DNA of 5,592 nucleotides from Candidatus Vogelbacteria bacterium CG10_big_fil_rev_8_21_14_0_10_51_16 (GCA_002774795.1 PCYI01000029.1:59481-65072); one strand, 5' to 3'. Positions 1 to 5,577 are shown, counted from the stretch's first letter. Numbers and translations are program-made. The notes: generated by a model not told the origin, from the letters alone.

Positions 1-2761
1 CGGTCGAGCCGGTGGCGAAGGTGATGGTCTGGTTGCTCGCAATGGGGTTGCCACCGGAATCAGTCACTCCCGTTGTAACAGTCAGAATATAGGTAGAGCT
101 CGTTGTGAGATTGGCCGAGGAGTTATCAAGACGGAGCGCAGTGTCGTCGGCCCCTGTCCCCCCATTTGATATCAAATGGAAATTATAGGAATCGTTTGCG
201 GAAGCATTTGCCGTAGTTTTGGCAAAGATAATGTCTCCGTAGTTAAAGGAGGTGTCCGCATCATCACTGTTGTCTGAAAGGCCGGTTGCGGAAGTGGAGA
301 GCTTGGCGATGACGGTATTGGGAGCAAAGACCGGGGCGGAACCTGCGGAATCAAGACGTAGTGTAGAAGGAGACCCTTCGGCGGCAATTTCCTCGGCGGT
401 CGTCACCAAGTGCCATGCGTAGCTACCAGTGTTGTCGGCATTGGTACTCACCTTGGCGAAGACGATATCTCCTAGCACAAGGTTGAGGCCCTCGGTGAGG
501 GTACTATCGACCGCTACCGTTGAGGTGGCTGTAGGCATGAGCCGGCTAAAGGAACTGCCGGAGACGAAGGTCGGCGCCGAAGCAGAATCATCGAGGCGCA
601 AGTCGGCGCTGTTGATAGCGGCTGAGGTGGAGGCGATATGCCATGCATAGCGACTGGTGGTTGGGTTGGCAGAAGTGTTCACCACAAGCAAATCGCCGAT
701 GCCGATGACAGAAGAGCCACTGACCGCGCCTGTAACAGTCGGGTCGGCCACCTTCACTATAGAGTAGTCACCCAAGAGTGCCTGCCCGTTTACCGCAAAT
801 GTTCCTGATGTAAGAGTGGCATTGGTGACTAGGCCAAGCTCCATCGGGAAGGTGTCGTGCTGGGTGTAGACAATGTCCCCGGCCGTGGGCGCGAGATAGG
901 TCCCCGCTTGTGGAAAAATGGTGTTGCTCCCAAACATCTGATACTGGCCGAAGCCGGTGCCGGAGAGCTTGGCAAAGCGAGAGGAGGCGGTGTAAGTAGG
1001 CGGATTAGAGATGATGACATTAAAGCCATCTGGTCGCGATTTAAAACCGATGCCGACAGGGTTGCCGCCCGTAGTGAGCGTAACGGTATTTGGACCCACG
1101 GAGGATGGGTCAATATTTTCCGAGAAGCCCACGTTGATAAAGCTACTGATAGGTACCCCCGTGGCGCCATCCGAAGGGCCGGTTGCGCCGGCATTTATGG
1201 TTGGGGCAGTAGTATCAATAGTGATGGGGTCGGTCATGACCGCGGCAGGAGAGCCCTGCGGAGTACCCGCCGAGCCAAACGTCAAATCGGCCCGGTTCAT
1301 CCCCGCACGGAAAGCGCGGCCATTCGTGGCCCCGCTTGCAGTCTTTACGGTGATGAAGTAGTCATTACCGGCATTTGCGCCGGCGTTGTTGGCTGACAAT
1401 ACTTGAGGAGTGGCGAGGGTCATCACCACCACCCAACCAAAGCTTGGAGCGGCGGCAGATCCATTTAATCGGAGTGAGGTTGAGGAAACTCCGGTAGCCC
1501 CAGTCGTAGCTAGCATCCACCCTGGGGCGGAAAAGGTGGCCGGATTTCTAGTCACCTGCCCAAAGGCAATGTCGCCGGCCGCGATGACGAGGTCTGTATC
1601 AGTTGTGAGAGCCGTGGTCACCTGAAAGGTGCCGCCGGCGCCGGCAAAACTGCTCATCTGGGAGTTCGCAGCAATCCCCGGATCGCTCGAAGCACCATCA
1701 AGGTAGGCGGTATTCTCATCGGCGCCAGAAGAAAGATTCCCTGCTGTGGTCACAATGTGCCATCCGTATGCTGGGCCAATCTTCACAAAAGTCATGTCGC
1801 CGAGGGCAACCGCGAGCACTCCCCCATCAGTATCACCGTTATCGGTGGCGGTCGCCCCGGGAGAAAACTTCGATAACTGCGTGTTCGCCGCGATGGCTGG
1901 ATCGTTCGCTGTGCCACTAAGCAGGGCGGTGTTTTCCCCAATGTTATCTGATAGATTGCCCGCAGTAGTAACGATATGCCAGCTATAACCGCTAGCAGCA
2001 GCATGCTTTCCAAAGACGAAATCACCGATGTCGACAGCAAGTATCCCCCCTCCAGTAGCTCCGTTAGCAAGAACAGTCCCGGCCGGACTGAGTTTAGAGA
2101 GACGACTGCCTTCTGCAAAAGTGGGGGCACTCTCGGAAGCATTCAGGCGCAAGGCGGTCGAGGCCACGCCGCCACTACCGCTGTTCCCGGTGGTCACGAT
2201 ATGCCAGCCATAGAAAAGGTCGGTTGGATTGGCCGTGCTGTCTGAAAAAACCACGTCGCCCGCGGTAAGCGTCATGGTAGTATCGGTCACGAGAGCGGTG
2301 ACGGTTGGGGTAATCTTGCTTAAGCGATTGACTTGCGTGACCACTGGTGCGACCGAAAGAGCAACAGGAGTGTCGACAGCTATATCAAACTGACCCGTGC
2401 TTCCGGCCGCCTTGTTGTCTTTATAAAGCGCCAGACCGGAAGTGCCGGCCGCCGAGAGCGCCTCCAGGTCGGAAGCGAGCGCAAAAGAAGACTCGCCGGA
2501 AAGGGTAAAGCGCACGCGCGTGAGGGTGTCCGAGTCGGGCGTTACCAGGTTGAGTCCCATGACTGAAGTGGTGGCGCTGGCCGCTTTGATGCGCGGATTA
2601 AAGAGGAGCGTGCTCGCCGCCGTCTCGGTGGAGACCGCCGCCTCGGCCTTGGGAGCCGAGAGGAACGACATGGGGATGAGCATGGCTAGGAGCATCGTGG
2701 CCGTGAAGCCGGCTGCAGTTTTTCGCAGCTTTGAATTCTTGCGTAAAAATAAATGAGACAT
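1..2761 (-). CDS. Large secreted repeat-containing surface protein (S-layer-like), C-terminus beyond window
   Basis: I read this frame codon by codon on the minus strand. It is open for 920 codons from the ATG at 2761 to the left edge, with no stop, so the protein is longer than seen. Residues 1-41 form a signal peptide. Residues 44-145 are a beta-rich segment with a KDNKAAGSTGQFD stretch. Four WHIVTT-type repeats fill about 147-440. Residues 455-520 hold a strand-rich piece (NDYFITVKTASG, then ITIDTTAPT). An SbsA/Big_5-like Ig domain begins near 520 (GATGVPISSFINVGFSENID), and its typical ending (DSGGNPIASNQTITFATGS) appears only at 900-919. Three more repeats and a half-repeat lie between. 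I see no cysteine in the visible part, and Ser, Thr, Ala and Gly dominate, as in exported surface-layer or adhesin proteins. Export is well supported. An S-layer or adhesin role is inferred, and no catalytic motif is visible. Divergent from smpB, with no Shine-Dalgarno sequence before the ATG. Confidence 0.85.
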   Translation of the reverse strand, partial: MSHLFLRKNSKLRKTAAGFTATMLLAMLIPMSFLSAPKAEAAVSTETAASTLLFNPRIKAASATTSVMGLNLVTPDSDTLTRVRFTLSGESSFALASDLEALSAAGTSGLALYKDNKAAGSTGQFDIAVDTPVALSVAPVVTQVNRLSKITPTVTALVTDTTMTLTAGDVVFSDSTANPTDLFYGWHIVTTGNSGSGGVASTALRLNASESAPTFAEGSRLSKLSPAGTVLANGATGGGILAVDIGDFVFGKHAAASGYSWHIVTTAGNLSDNIGENTALLSGTANDPAIAANTQLSKFSPGATATDNGDTDGGVLAVALGDMTFVKIGPAYGWHIVTTAGNLSSGADENTAYLDGASSDPGIAANSQMSSFAGAGGTFQVTTALTTDTDLVIAAGDIAFGQVTRNPATFSAPGWMLATTGATGVSSTSLRLNGSAAAPSFGWVVVMTLATPQVLSANNAGANAGNDYFITVKTASGATNGRAFRAGMNRADLTFGSAGTPQGSPAAVMTDPITIDTTAPTINAGATGPSDGATGVPISSFINVGFSENIDPSSVGPNTVTLTTGGNPVGIGFKSRPDGFNVIISNPPTYTASSRFAKLSGTGFGQYQMFGSNTIFPQAGTYLAPTAGDIVYTQHDTFPMELGLVTNATLTSGTFAVNGQALLGDYSIVKVADPTVTGAVSGSSVIGIGDLLVVNTSANPTTSRYAWHIASTSAAINSADLRLDDSASAPTFVSGSSFSRLMPTATSTVAVDSTLTEGLNLVLGDIVFAKVSTNADNTGSYAWHLVTTAEEIAAEGSPSTLRLDSAGSAPVFAPNTVIAKLSTSATGLSDNSDDADTSFNYGDIIFAKTTANASANDSYNFHLISNGGTGADDTALRLDNSSANLTTSSTYILTVTTGVTDSGGNPIASNQTITFATGST
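107..766 (-). repeat. Protein repeat array 2: three more WHIVTT-type units
   Basis: Residues 666-885 hold three further units of the same repeat, with core motifs WHIAS (707), WHLVT (783) and FHLIS (861), preceded by GDLLVV, GDIVFAK and GDIIFAK and followed by DLRLDDSASAPTF, TLRLDSAGSAPVF and ALRLDNSSA. A half-unit (FAKLSGTGFGQ to GDIVYTQ, residues 596-634) precedes them and lacks the WHIVT strand. Units here are as diverged from each other as from array 1, so this is old duplication, not recent slippage. Confidence 0.75.
1442..2323 (-). repeat. Protein repeat array 1: four ~75-aa WHIVTT units
   Basis: Residues 147-440 of the surface protein hold four consecutive units starting near residues 147, 221, 296 and 369. 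Each runs: LSK(L/F)SP start, a variable stretch, a G-D-x-x-F strand (GDVVF, GDFVF, GDMTF, GDIAF), a Y/G-x-W-H-I-V-T-T motif (residues 186, 261, 334; degenerate WMLATT at 415), then an N-T-A-L-L or A-L-R-L-N strand followed by APTFAEGS or DPAIAANTQ. Tryptophans are 73-81 residues apart. Units 2 and 3 are closest to each other. I do not recognise the family. The regular spacing suggests a small beta domain. Confidence 0.8.
2639..2761 (-). other. Signal peptide of the surface protein
   Basis: The first 41 codons give a basic n-region (RKNSKLRK, residues 7-14), a hydrophobic core (about 17-36, AGFTATMLLAMLIPMSFLSA) and a signal peptidase I site after AEA (residues 39-41) or one residue later. There is no lipobox cysteine, so it is not a lipoprotein signal. 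The clean tripartite structure supports both export and the choice of the ATG at 2761. Confidence 0.85.
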
Positions 2762-2778
2762 AAATAAAATGAGTGCCG

Positions 2779-2807
2779 ATAATACTCTTCAGTATAAACA
2801 TTTTAAA
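2779..2807 (-). promoter_or_regulatory. Candidate promoter of the surface-protein gene
   Basis: On the minus strand, TTTAAA (2807-2802) and TATTAT (2784-2779) are separated by 17 bases, fitting -35 and -10 boxes with 4/6 and 5/6 matches to the sigma-70 consensus. Transcription would start near 2772, leaving a leader of about 10 bases without a Shine-Dalgarno sequence. The same stretch holds a small inverted repeat (ATACT-CTTC-AGTAT, 2782-2795) overlapping the -10. It could be an operator or chance. A second -10-like TATACT (2796-2791) has no good -35. Confidence 0.35.
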
Positions 2808-2872
2808 TGGCTAAGGCTAGACAATATAAGTGTATAAGTAGAGGAAACTCCTCGGCAAACATGAACCTGACA

Positions 2873-2888
2873 TGCTACACTTTACCTA
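2873..2888 (+). promoter_or_regulatory. Extended -10 promoter and probable leaderless start of smpB
   Basis: TGCTACACT (2873-2881) matches an extended -10 element (TG-N-TACACT). The hexamer ends six bases before the ATG at 2888, so the predicted transcription start is at or within a base or two of the start codon. No Shine-Dalgarno sequence precedes the ATG and no convincing -35 box is present, which fits an extended -10 promoter making a leaderless mRNA. The GAGGA at 2841-2845 is too far upstream to serve as a ribosome binding site. It forms a short inverted repeat with TCCTC. Confidence 0.4.
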
Positions 2889-3334
2889 TGTCCCTCATCT
2901 CAAACCCCAAAGCCACATACGACTACGAAATCCTCGAGCGCCTCGAAGCGGGCATCGAGCTATTTGGCTTTGAGGTAAAATCTCTCCGCGGGAAGCATGG
3001 CTCGCTCAAAGGGGCGCACGTGGTGGTAAGGGGAAACGAAGCATCTCTTTTAAACGCTAATATACCTGCCTATCAACCCAAAAATACCCCAGACTCCTAT
3101 GACCCCACCCGCACTCGCCGACTCCTGCTCGCGCGGCGGGAGACAGCCAAGCTCGCCGGTCTCATAAAAGAGAAGGGATTGACAGTTATACCATTATCGG
3201 TGTATAATAAAGGTAGGTACATTAAACTCTCTCTCGGGGTCGCTCGCGGTAAGAAAAAGTACGACAAACGCGACACCATAAAGAAGAGGGAGGCAGACCG
3301 TGAGATTCGCAGAACTTTGAAAAACGACGTGTAA
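2888..3334 (+). CDS. smpB: SsrA-binding protein SmpB (tmRNA-binding protein)
   Basis: SmpB binds the tRNA-like domain of tmRNA, brings it to stalled ribosomes and fills the decoding site in place of an anticodon. The 148-residue product has the usual length (about 150-160 in other bacteria) and the family landmarks. These are YDYEILERLEAGIEL (11-25) followed by GFEVKSLR (27-34), the DPTRTRRLLL segment (72-81), and the basic C-terminal tail GKKKYDKRDTIKKREADREI (121-140), which folds into a helix in the mRNA channel. The ATG at 2888 is chosen because family members start shortly before the YDYEIL motif. An in-frame ATG at 2807 would add 27 residues without resemblance to the family and would run across the likely promoter. 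ssrA follows 131 bases downstream on the same strand, so the two partners are neighbours. Confidence 0.96.
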   Translation: MSLISNPKATYDYEILERLEAGIELFGFEVKSLRGKHGSLKGAHVVVRGNEASLLNANIPAYQPKNTPDSYDPTRTRRLLLARRETAKLAGLIKEKGLTVIPLSVYNKGRYIKLSLGVARGKKKYDKRDTIKKREADREIRRTLKNDV

Positions 3335-3465
3335 TCATGTCGCCCTCGCGAAGGCGGGGGTCCACACGTGGAGTCTCCACACCCCGAATTAAGTTGCCCA
3401 AGCAGATGTGCAATTTCCTTTGGTTTTTGTGCTTTTGTGCTTTGTGTTTTCTTAATTGGGGGTGT
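3335..3465 (+). promoter_or_regulatory. smpB-ssrA intergenic region with weak ssrA promoter candidate
   Basis: No gene is visible here. Just after smpB lie two short inverted repeats: CGCC/GGCG (3341-3344 with 3353-3356) and the perfect GTGGAG-T-CTCCAC (3368-3380). Neither is followed directly by a T-run, so a terminator is not convincing. A T/G-rich stretch with the direct repeat TTTTGTGC (about 3418-3450) precedes ssrA. Within it, TTGTGC (3427-3432) and CTTAAT (3451-3456), 18 bases apart, could be a poor -35/-10 pair giving a start a few bases before the tmRNA 5' end. Confidence 0.3.
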
Positions 3466-3558
3466 GGGGATGATTTTGGCCTCGACAAGAGGTTGCATCG
3501 ATCTGGGCAGGGTCGGGCAAGGTACGTGACCCGTTACAGCTTCGTACCATCGATACTT

Positions 3559-3627
3559 GCAAACACATCGAACACAGCAGGCAAGCGAGTTCTCTCGCCT
3601 CTTGCTTTCAGTTACGCTTTAGCCTAA
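3559..3627 (+). other. tmRNA tag-peptide reading frame (22 codons plus TAA)
   Basis: The resume codon is GCA at 3559, ten bases after PK1. The bases just before it (ATACTT) keep the U-A at -5/-4 that is conserved upstream of tmRNA resume codons. The frame encodes 22 residues beginning ANTSNTAGKR and ending LAFSYALA, then TAA (3625-3627). The YALA ending is the usual protease-recognised signal, though one alanine shorter than the E. coli YALAA. The stop codon lies in a helix (CAGTTA 3609-3614 with TAACTG 3625-3630), as in helix 5 of other tmRNAs. Unusually, a second hairpin lies inside the frame: GCGAG-TTCT-CTCGC (3585-3598), extended by GCAA/TTGC. Confidence 0.88.
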
Positions 3628-3754
3628 CTGACGGCTCCGCGGTGACGTCTGGTCAGCCGCGCGAGTTGTAATATTTCCAGTCTAGGAGTCAGATCGCTTC
3701 GCTCTGATTCCGAATCACAGAAGCTAGAGTAAATCTGATTTCGCTTACTTAAAT

Positions 3755-5368
3755 TCAGATTTGCTCGAAACCCTTCGGGTTGCACCGAAGAAAGTAAGCT
3801 ACGCCCTGTAGCCACCCATTTCGAAAGACCATCTTGCACGCGGGTTCGATTCCCGCCATCTCCACCAAAATTTGATTGAGAGGAATTTGACCGGCCGAAT
3901 CGGATGCCCGAAGCCCGAAACGGTACGGTGGGCTGGGCTCGCCGTGGATTTGGCGGGCGCGGAGGCGGAGGTTCGAGCCAAAGATTTCTTTGGCAGCAAC
4001 CTTCTTTGCAAGAAGGTTGCCATCTCGGGCGATTCCATCAAGGTTTGAAGCGACTTTTACCCACGCTTGGAAAGGTTCGAGCCAGGCATGCTGCTTTTGT
4101 TCGATCTGCGCCATTTGCTCCGCCAGCGACTTCTTTTCGAGTAACAACTTTGCCTTGCGCTCTCGATACACCTCGCGCTCAATATCCTGCTCTAAATACC
4201 CATCGAGAAGTCGCTGGAGCTTGATGGTAATGGCGCGGATCTTGTCCTCGCTCTCCCGAACAAAAGCAGCACCGGAGTGGGTGGCTTGCTCCTTGTCCCT
4301 TTCTGCCATGACAAGGAGCTTGTCCGCCCAGTCCGGTCGCAAAGAAACTTTTTGAATGAGTGATGAGAGCTGCCGATCTACCTCCTCGGCACGAAGAAAG
4401 GGCTGACCGCACTTCTCCTTGCCCTTCTTCGTGCAGCGATAGTAGGTATACTCATGCACATTACCATTCTGTTGCCGCTTCACCTGCTCTTCGGCAGTGA
4501 TCATCATACCGCACTCGGCGCAGGAGATGAGACCACAGAACACTTGCGGATCGTTTTTTAGCTTGTGCCTTGGCTTACCTCTCGCTTGTAACATCGCCTG
4601 CGCCGAGTCAAAAAGTTTCTTTGAGATGATGGGCTCGTACCTTCCTTCGTGCAGCTCACCAGCATAGCGAAAGAGGCCGGTATAGAAGGGGTTGGAGAGT
4701 ATAAAAGTCGCTCGGGTTCGGTGGATGTGCTTTCCGCCTCTCGATAGCACGTGGTGTTTCGCCAAAAAGGAGGCGACATCTTCGAGCCGAGCCTGGCCAC
4801 CGGCATAATACTCGTAGGCTTTACGAATGACCACCGACTTTTTCTTGTCCACCACAATACTCTTGGTACGGACATCGTTAATGTACCCGACCGGGGCAAG
4901 GCTCGGATACTCACCCCGCCTCACTTTTTGGCGTAACCCACGTTTAGTATTCTCGGAAGGCGCATCCACATAGTATTTGCTTTGCCCAAAGGCCAAATTG
5001 AGCATGAACTTACCTTGTGAAGTATTGTCACACCAAAACTGAGGGAACTTCAAACTCTGTAAACGCCCGCAGTCGAGCATGTAGATGATACGCCCACCGT
5101 CGACCGAGTTGCGCGCCAAGCGATCGGGATGCCAGGCCAAGATTCCACCTGCCTCGTCTGACTCGATTAACTCCAACATCTCCCCAAAGATCGGACGACC
5201 GGGGATCTTGGCCGACTGTTTCTCGATGAACTCACGAATGACCACAAGACCCTGATCCCGCGCAAACCCGCGCAGCTCGGTCAACTGCGCTTCGATACTC
5301 AACACCTGTTTGTCCTCCACATCCGTCGACTTGCGGGCGTACAAGAAAAACGTTTGATTGGTGTTCAT
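3755..5368 (-). CDS. Large serine recombinase, C-terminus fused to antisense tmRNA
   Basis: Site-specific DNA recombinase of the resolvase/invertase superfamily, large-serine-integrase type. Residues are numbered from an upstream TTG at 5395. I prefer the ATG at 5368 (residue 10), though the ATG at 5374 is also possible. The catalytic domain (about 15-150) has YARKSTD with the nucleophile Ser23 and Arg21, and DRLARN (91-96) with the active-site arginines. The recombinase DNA-binding domain follows (about 153-270; GLRQKVRRG, PVGY, SNPFYTGLF). Next are a zinc ribbon with Cys292-x2-Cys295 and Cys321-x7-Cys329, and a coiled coil (about 378-436). The recombinase proper reads through QILV (508-511). 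The remaining 35 residues, from EMAGIEPAC to the TAA at 3755, are translated from the antisense strand of ssrA and are not family sequence. All catalytic residues are present, so activity is plausible. No Shine-Dalgarno sequence is seen. Confidence 0.93.
   Translation of the reverse strand: MNTNQTFFLYARKSTDVEDKQVLSIEAQLTELRGFARDQGLVVIREFIEKQSAKIPGRPIFGEMLELIESDEAGGILAWHPDRLARNSVDGGRIIYMLDCGRLQSLKFPQFWCDNTSQGKFMLNLAFGQSKYYVDAPSENTKRGLRQKVRRGEYPSLAPVGYINDVRTKSIVVDKKKSVVIRKAYEYYAGGQARLEDVASFLAKHHVLSRGGKHIHRTRATFILSNPFYTGLFRYAGELHEGRYEPIISKKLFDSAQAMLQARGKPRHKLKNDPQVFCGLISCAECGMMITAEEQVKRQQNGNVHEYTYYRCTKKGKEKCGQPFLRAEEVDRQLSSLIQKVSLRPDWADKLLVMAERDKEQATHSGAAFVRESEDKIRAITIKLQRLLDGYLEQDIEREVYRERKAKLLLEKKSLAEQMAQIEQKQHAWLEPFQAWVKVASNLDGIARDGNLLAKKVAAKEIFGSNLRLRARQIHGEPSPPYRFGLRASDSAGQIPLNQILVEMAGIEPACKMVFRNGWLQGVAYFLRCNPKGFEQI
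3863..3867. other. Probable attachment-site core (CACCA) at the ssrA 3' end
   Basis: The two copies of the recombinase 3' end agree up to the complement of CACCA at 3863-3867 and diverge immediately beyond it. The left copy continues into tmRNA and the right copy into another tail. This places the exchange between element and chromosome at or next to the CCA end of ssrA, a common target for integrases. The crossover could be anywhere within the shared bases. The precise core of a large serine recombinase (normally two bases) cannot be fixed here. Confidence 0.6.
3863..3976 (-). repeat. Left copy of a 114-bp inverted repeat flanking the recombinase
   Basis: Reverse-complemented, this stretch aligns without gaps to 5419-5532 with 7 mismatches in 114 positions by hand count. 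It encodes the recombinase C-terminal segment from Ser474 to Val511. Its outer end coincides with the tmRNA CCA. Its inner end (TCGAAC) is followed by two perfect hairpins that are absent beside the right copy. Confidence 0.92.
3978..4020. repeat. Two adjacent perfect hairpins in the recombinase coding sequence
   Basis: CCAAAGA-TT-TCTTTGG (3978-3993, 7-bp arms) is followed two bases later by GCAACCTTCTT-TGC-AAGAAGGTTGC (3996-4020, 11-bp arms, no mismatch). They lie just inside the inner edge of the left inverted repeat and encode residues about 459-473 of the recombinase. No T-run follows on either strand, so they are not typical terminators. They could be a protein-binding site, an mRNA structure or a product of codon choice. 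Confidence 0.8.
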
Positions 5369-5415
5369 GCTCATATATTTAGTTTGGGTAAGCAAATACT
5401 AGTGCATCGCCCGAG

Positions 5416-5577
5416 ATGTCGAACCTCCGTCTCCGCGCCCGCCAAATCCACGGCGAGCCCAGCCCACCGTACCTATTCGGGCTTCGGGCATCCGATTCGG
5501 CCGGTCAAATTCCTGAAAATCAAATTCTGGTGCGTTTATATGAGTCGGCTCGAACTTACTTCGAGACGACACCATAG
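5416..5577 (+). pseudogene. Recombinase 3'-end remnant with an un-fused C-terminal tail
   Basis: An in-frame ATG at 5416 opens 53 codons ending at TAG (5575-5577). Residues 2-39 match the C-terminal part of the neighbouring recombinase (SNLRLRARQIHGEPSPPY onward, through ENQILV). The last 14 residues, RLYESARTYFETTP, replace the tmRNA-derived tail. It lacks all catalytic and DNA-binding domains and no ribosome binding site precedes the ATG, so it is most likely a displaced gene end. It probably shows the native C-terminus of this recombinase family before integration. Expression as a small protein cannot be excluded. Confidence 0.65.
5419..5532 (+). repeat. Right copy of the 114-bp inverted repeat
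   Basis: Plus-strand copy of the left repeat, about 94% identical and gap-free. Four codons differ in the shared frame: two silently (CGC/CGT, TTG/CTG) and two by replacement (Arg to Leu, and Leu CTC to Glu GAA, which needs three adjacent changes). Similarity stops abruptly at both ends. Confidence 0.92.

Larger units (their letters stand above)
3466..3867 (+). ncRNA. ssrA: Transfer-messenger RNA (tmRNA), one-piece, 402 nt
   Basis: tmRNA is charged with alanine, enters stalled ribosomes with SmpB and supplies a short reading frame for a degradation tag. The acceptor stem pairs GGGGATG (3466-3472) with CATCTCC (3857-3863), one G-U included, followed by A and an encoded CCA (3865-3867). The T-arm is GCGGG-TTCGATT-CCCGC (3840-3856). 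Helix P2 pairs CAAGAGGT (3486-3493) with ACC/TCTTG (3828-3836, one bulge). I traced four pseudoknots: PK1 (GGGTC 3510/GACCC 3528; GGTACG 3521/CGTACC 3543), PK2 (CTGAC 3628/GTCAG 3652; CGCGG 3638/CCGCG 3657), PK3 (GTCAGA 3688/TCTGAT 3703; GCTTC 3696/GAAGC 3720) and PK4 (AAATCTGA 3731/TCAGATTT 3755; GCTTACTT 3743/AAGTAAGC 3792, with an AACCC-TTC-GGGTT hairpin inside). The E. coli RNA is 363 nt, so this is somewhat long. No T-run follows the CCA end, so the native terminator seems displaced. Confidence 0.96.

Noticed and set aside
857..1396. Plus-strand open frames across 1-2760, the longest 179 codons
   Set aside because: They are antisense shadows of the continuous 920-codon minus-strand gene. 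That gene has a signal peptide and protein repeats, while the shadows show no domain, repeat or start context.
2807..2887. Upstream ATG extending SmpB by 27 residues
   Set aside because: The added residues have no family resemblance and overlap the probable promoter. Family members start near the 2888 ATG.
3335..3400. Rho-independent terminator of smpB
   Set aside because: Short stems exist (3341-3356, 3368-3380), but no T-run follows them directly.
3097..3498. Minus-strand frames of 133 and 88 codons over smpB and its downstream gap
   Set aside because: Antisense shadows of smpB without recognisable domains or start signals.
3337..3627. 96-codon plus-strand frame ending in YALA
   Set aside because: It is an accidental upstream extension of the tmRNA tag frame through the 5' tRNA-like part and PK1. 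Only 3559-3627 is translated on tmRNA.
3904..4355. Plus-strand frames opposite the recombinase
   Set aside because: Shadows of a well-supported recombinase frame with all its domains in order.
3863..5532. Inverted repeat as a simple assembly or amplification fold-back
   Set aside because: A fold-back would give identical arms. Here there are 7 substitutions, abrupt boundaries and a different continuation with its own in-frame tail and stop. A chimera cannot be fully excluded without reads.
3863..5532. Classical insertion sequence with terminal inverted repeats
   Set aside because: The left repeat is part of the recombinase coding sequence and ends exactly at the tmRNA CCA. There is no target-site duplication visible and no TnpB-like partner. 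Site-specific integration explains the junction better.
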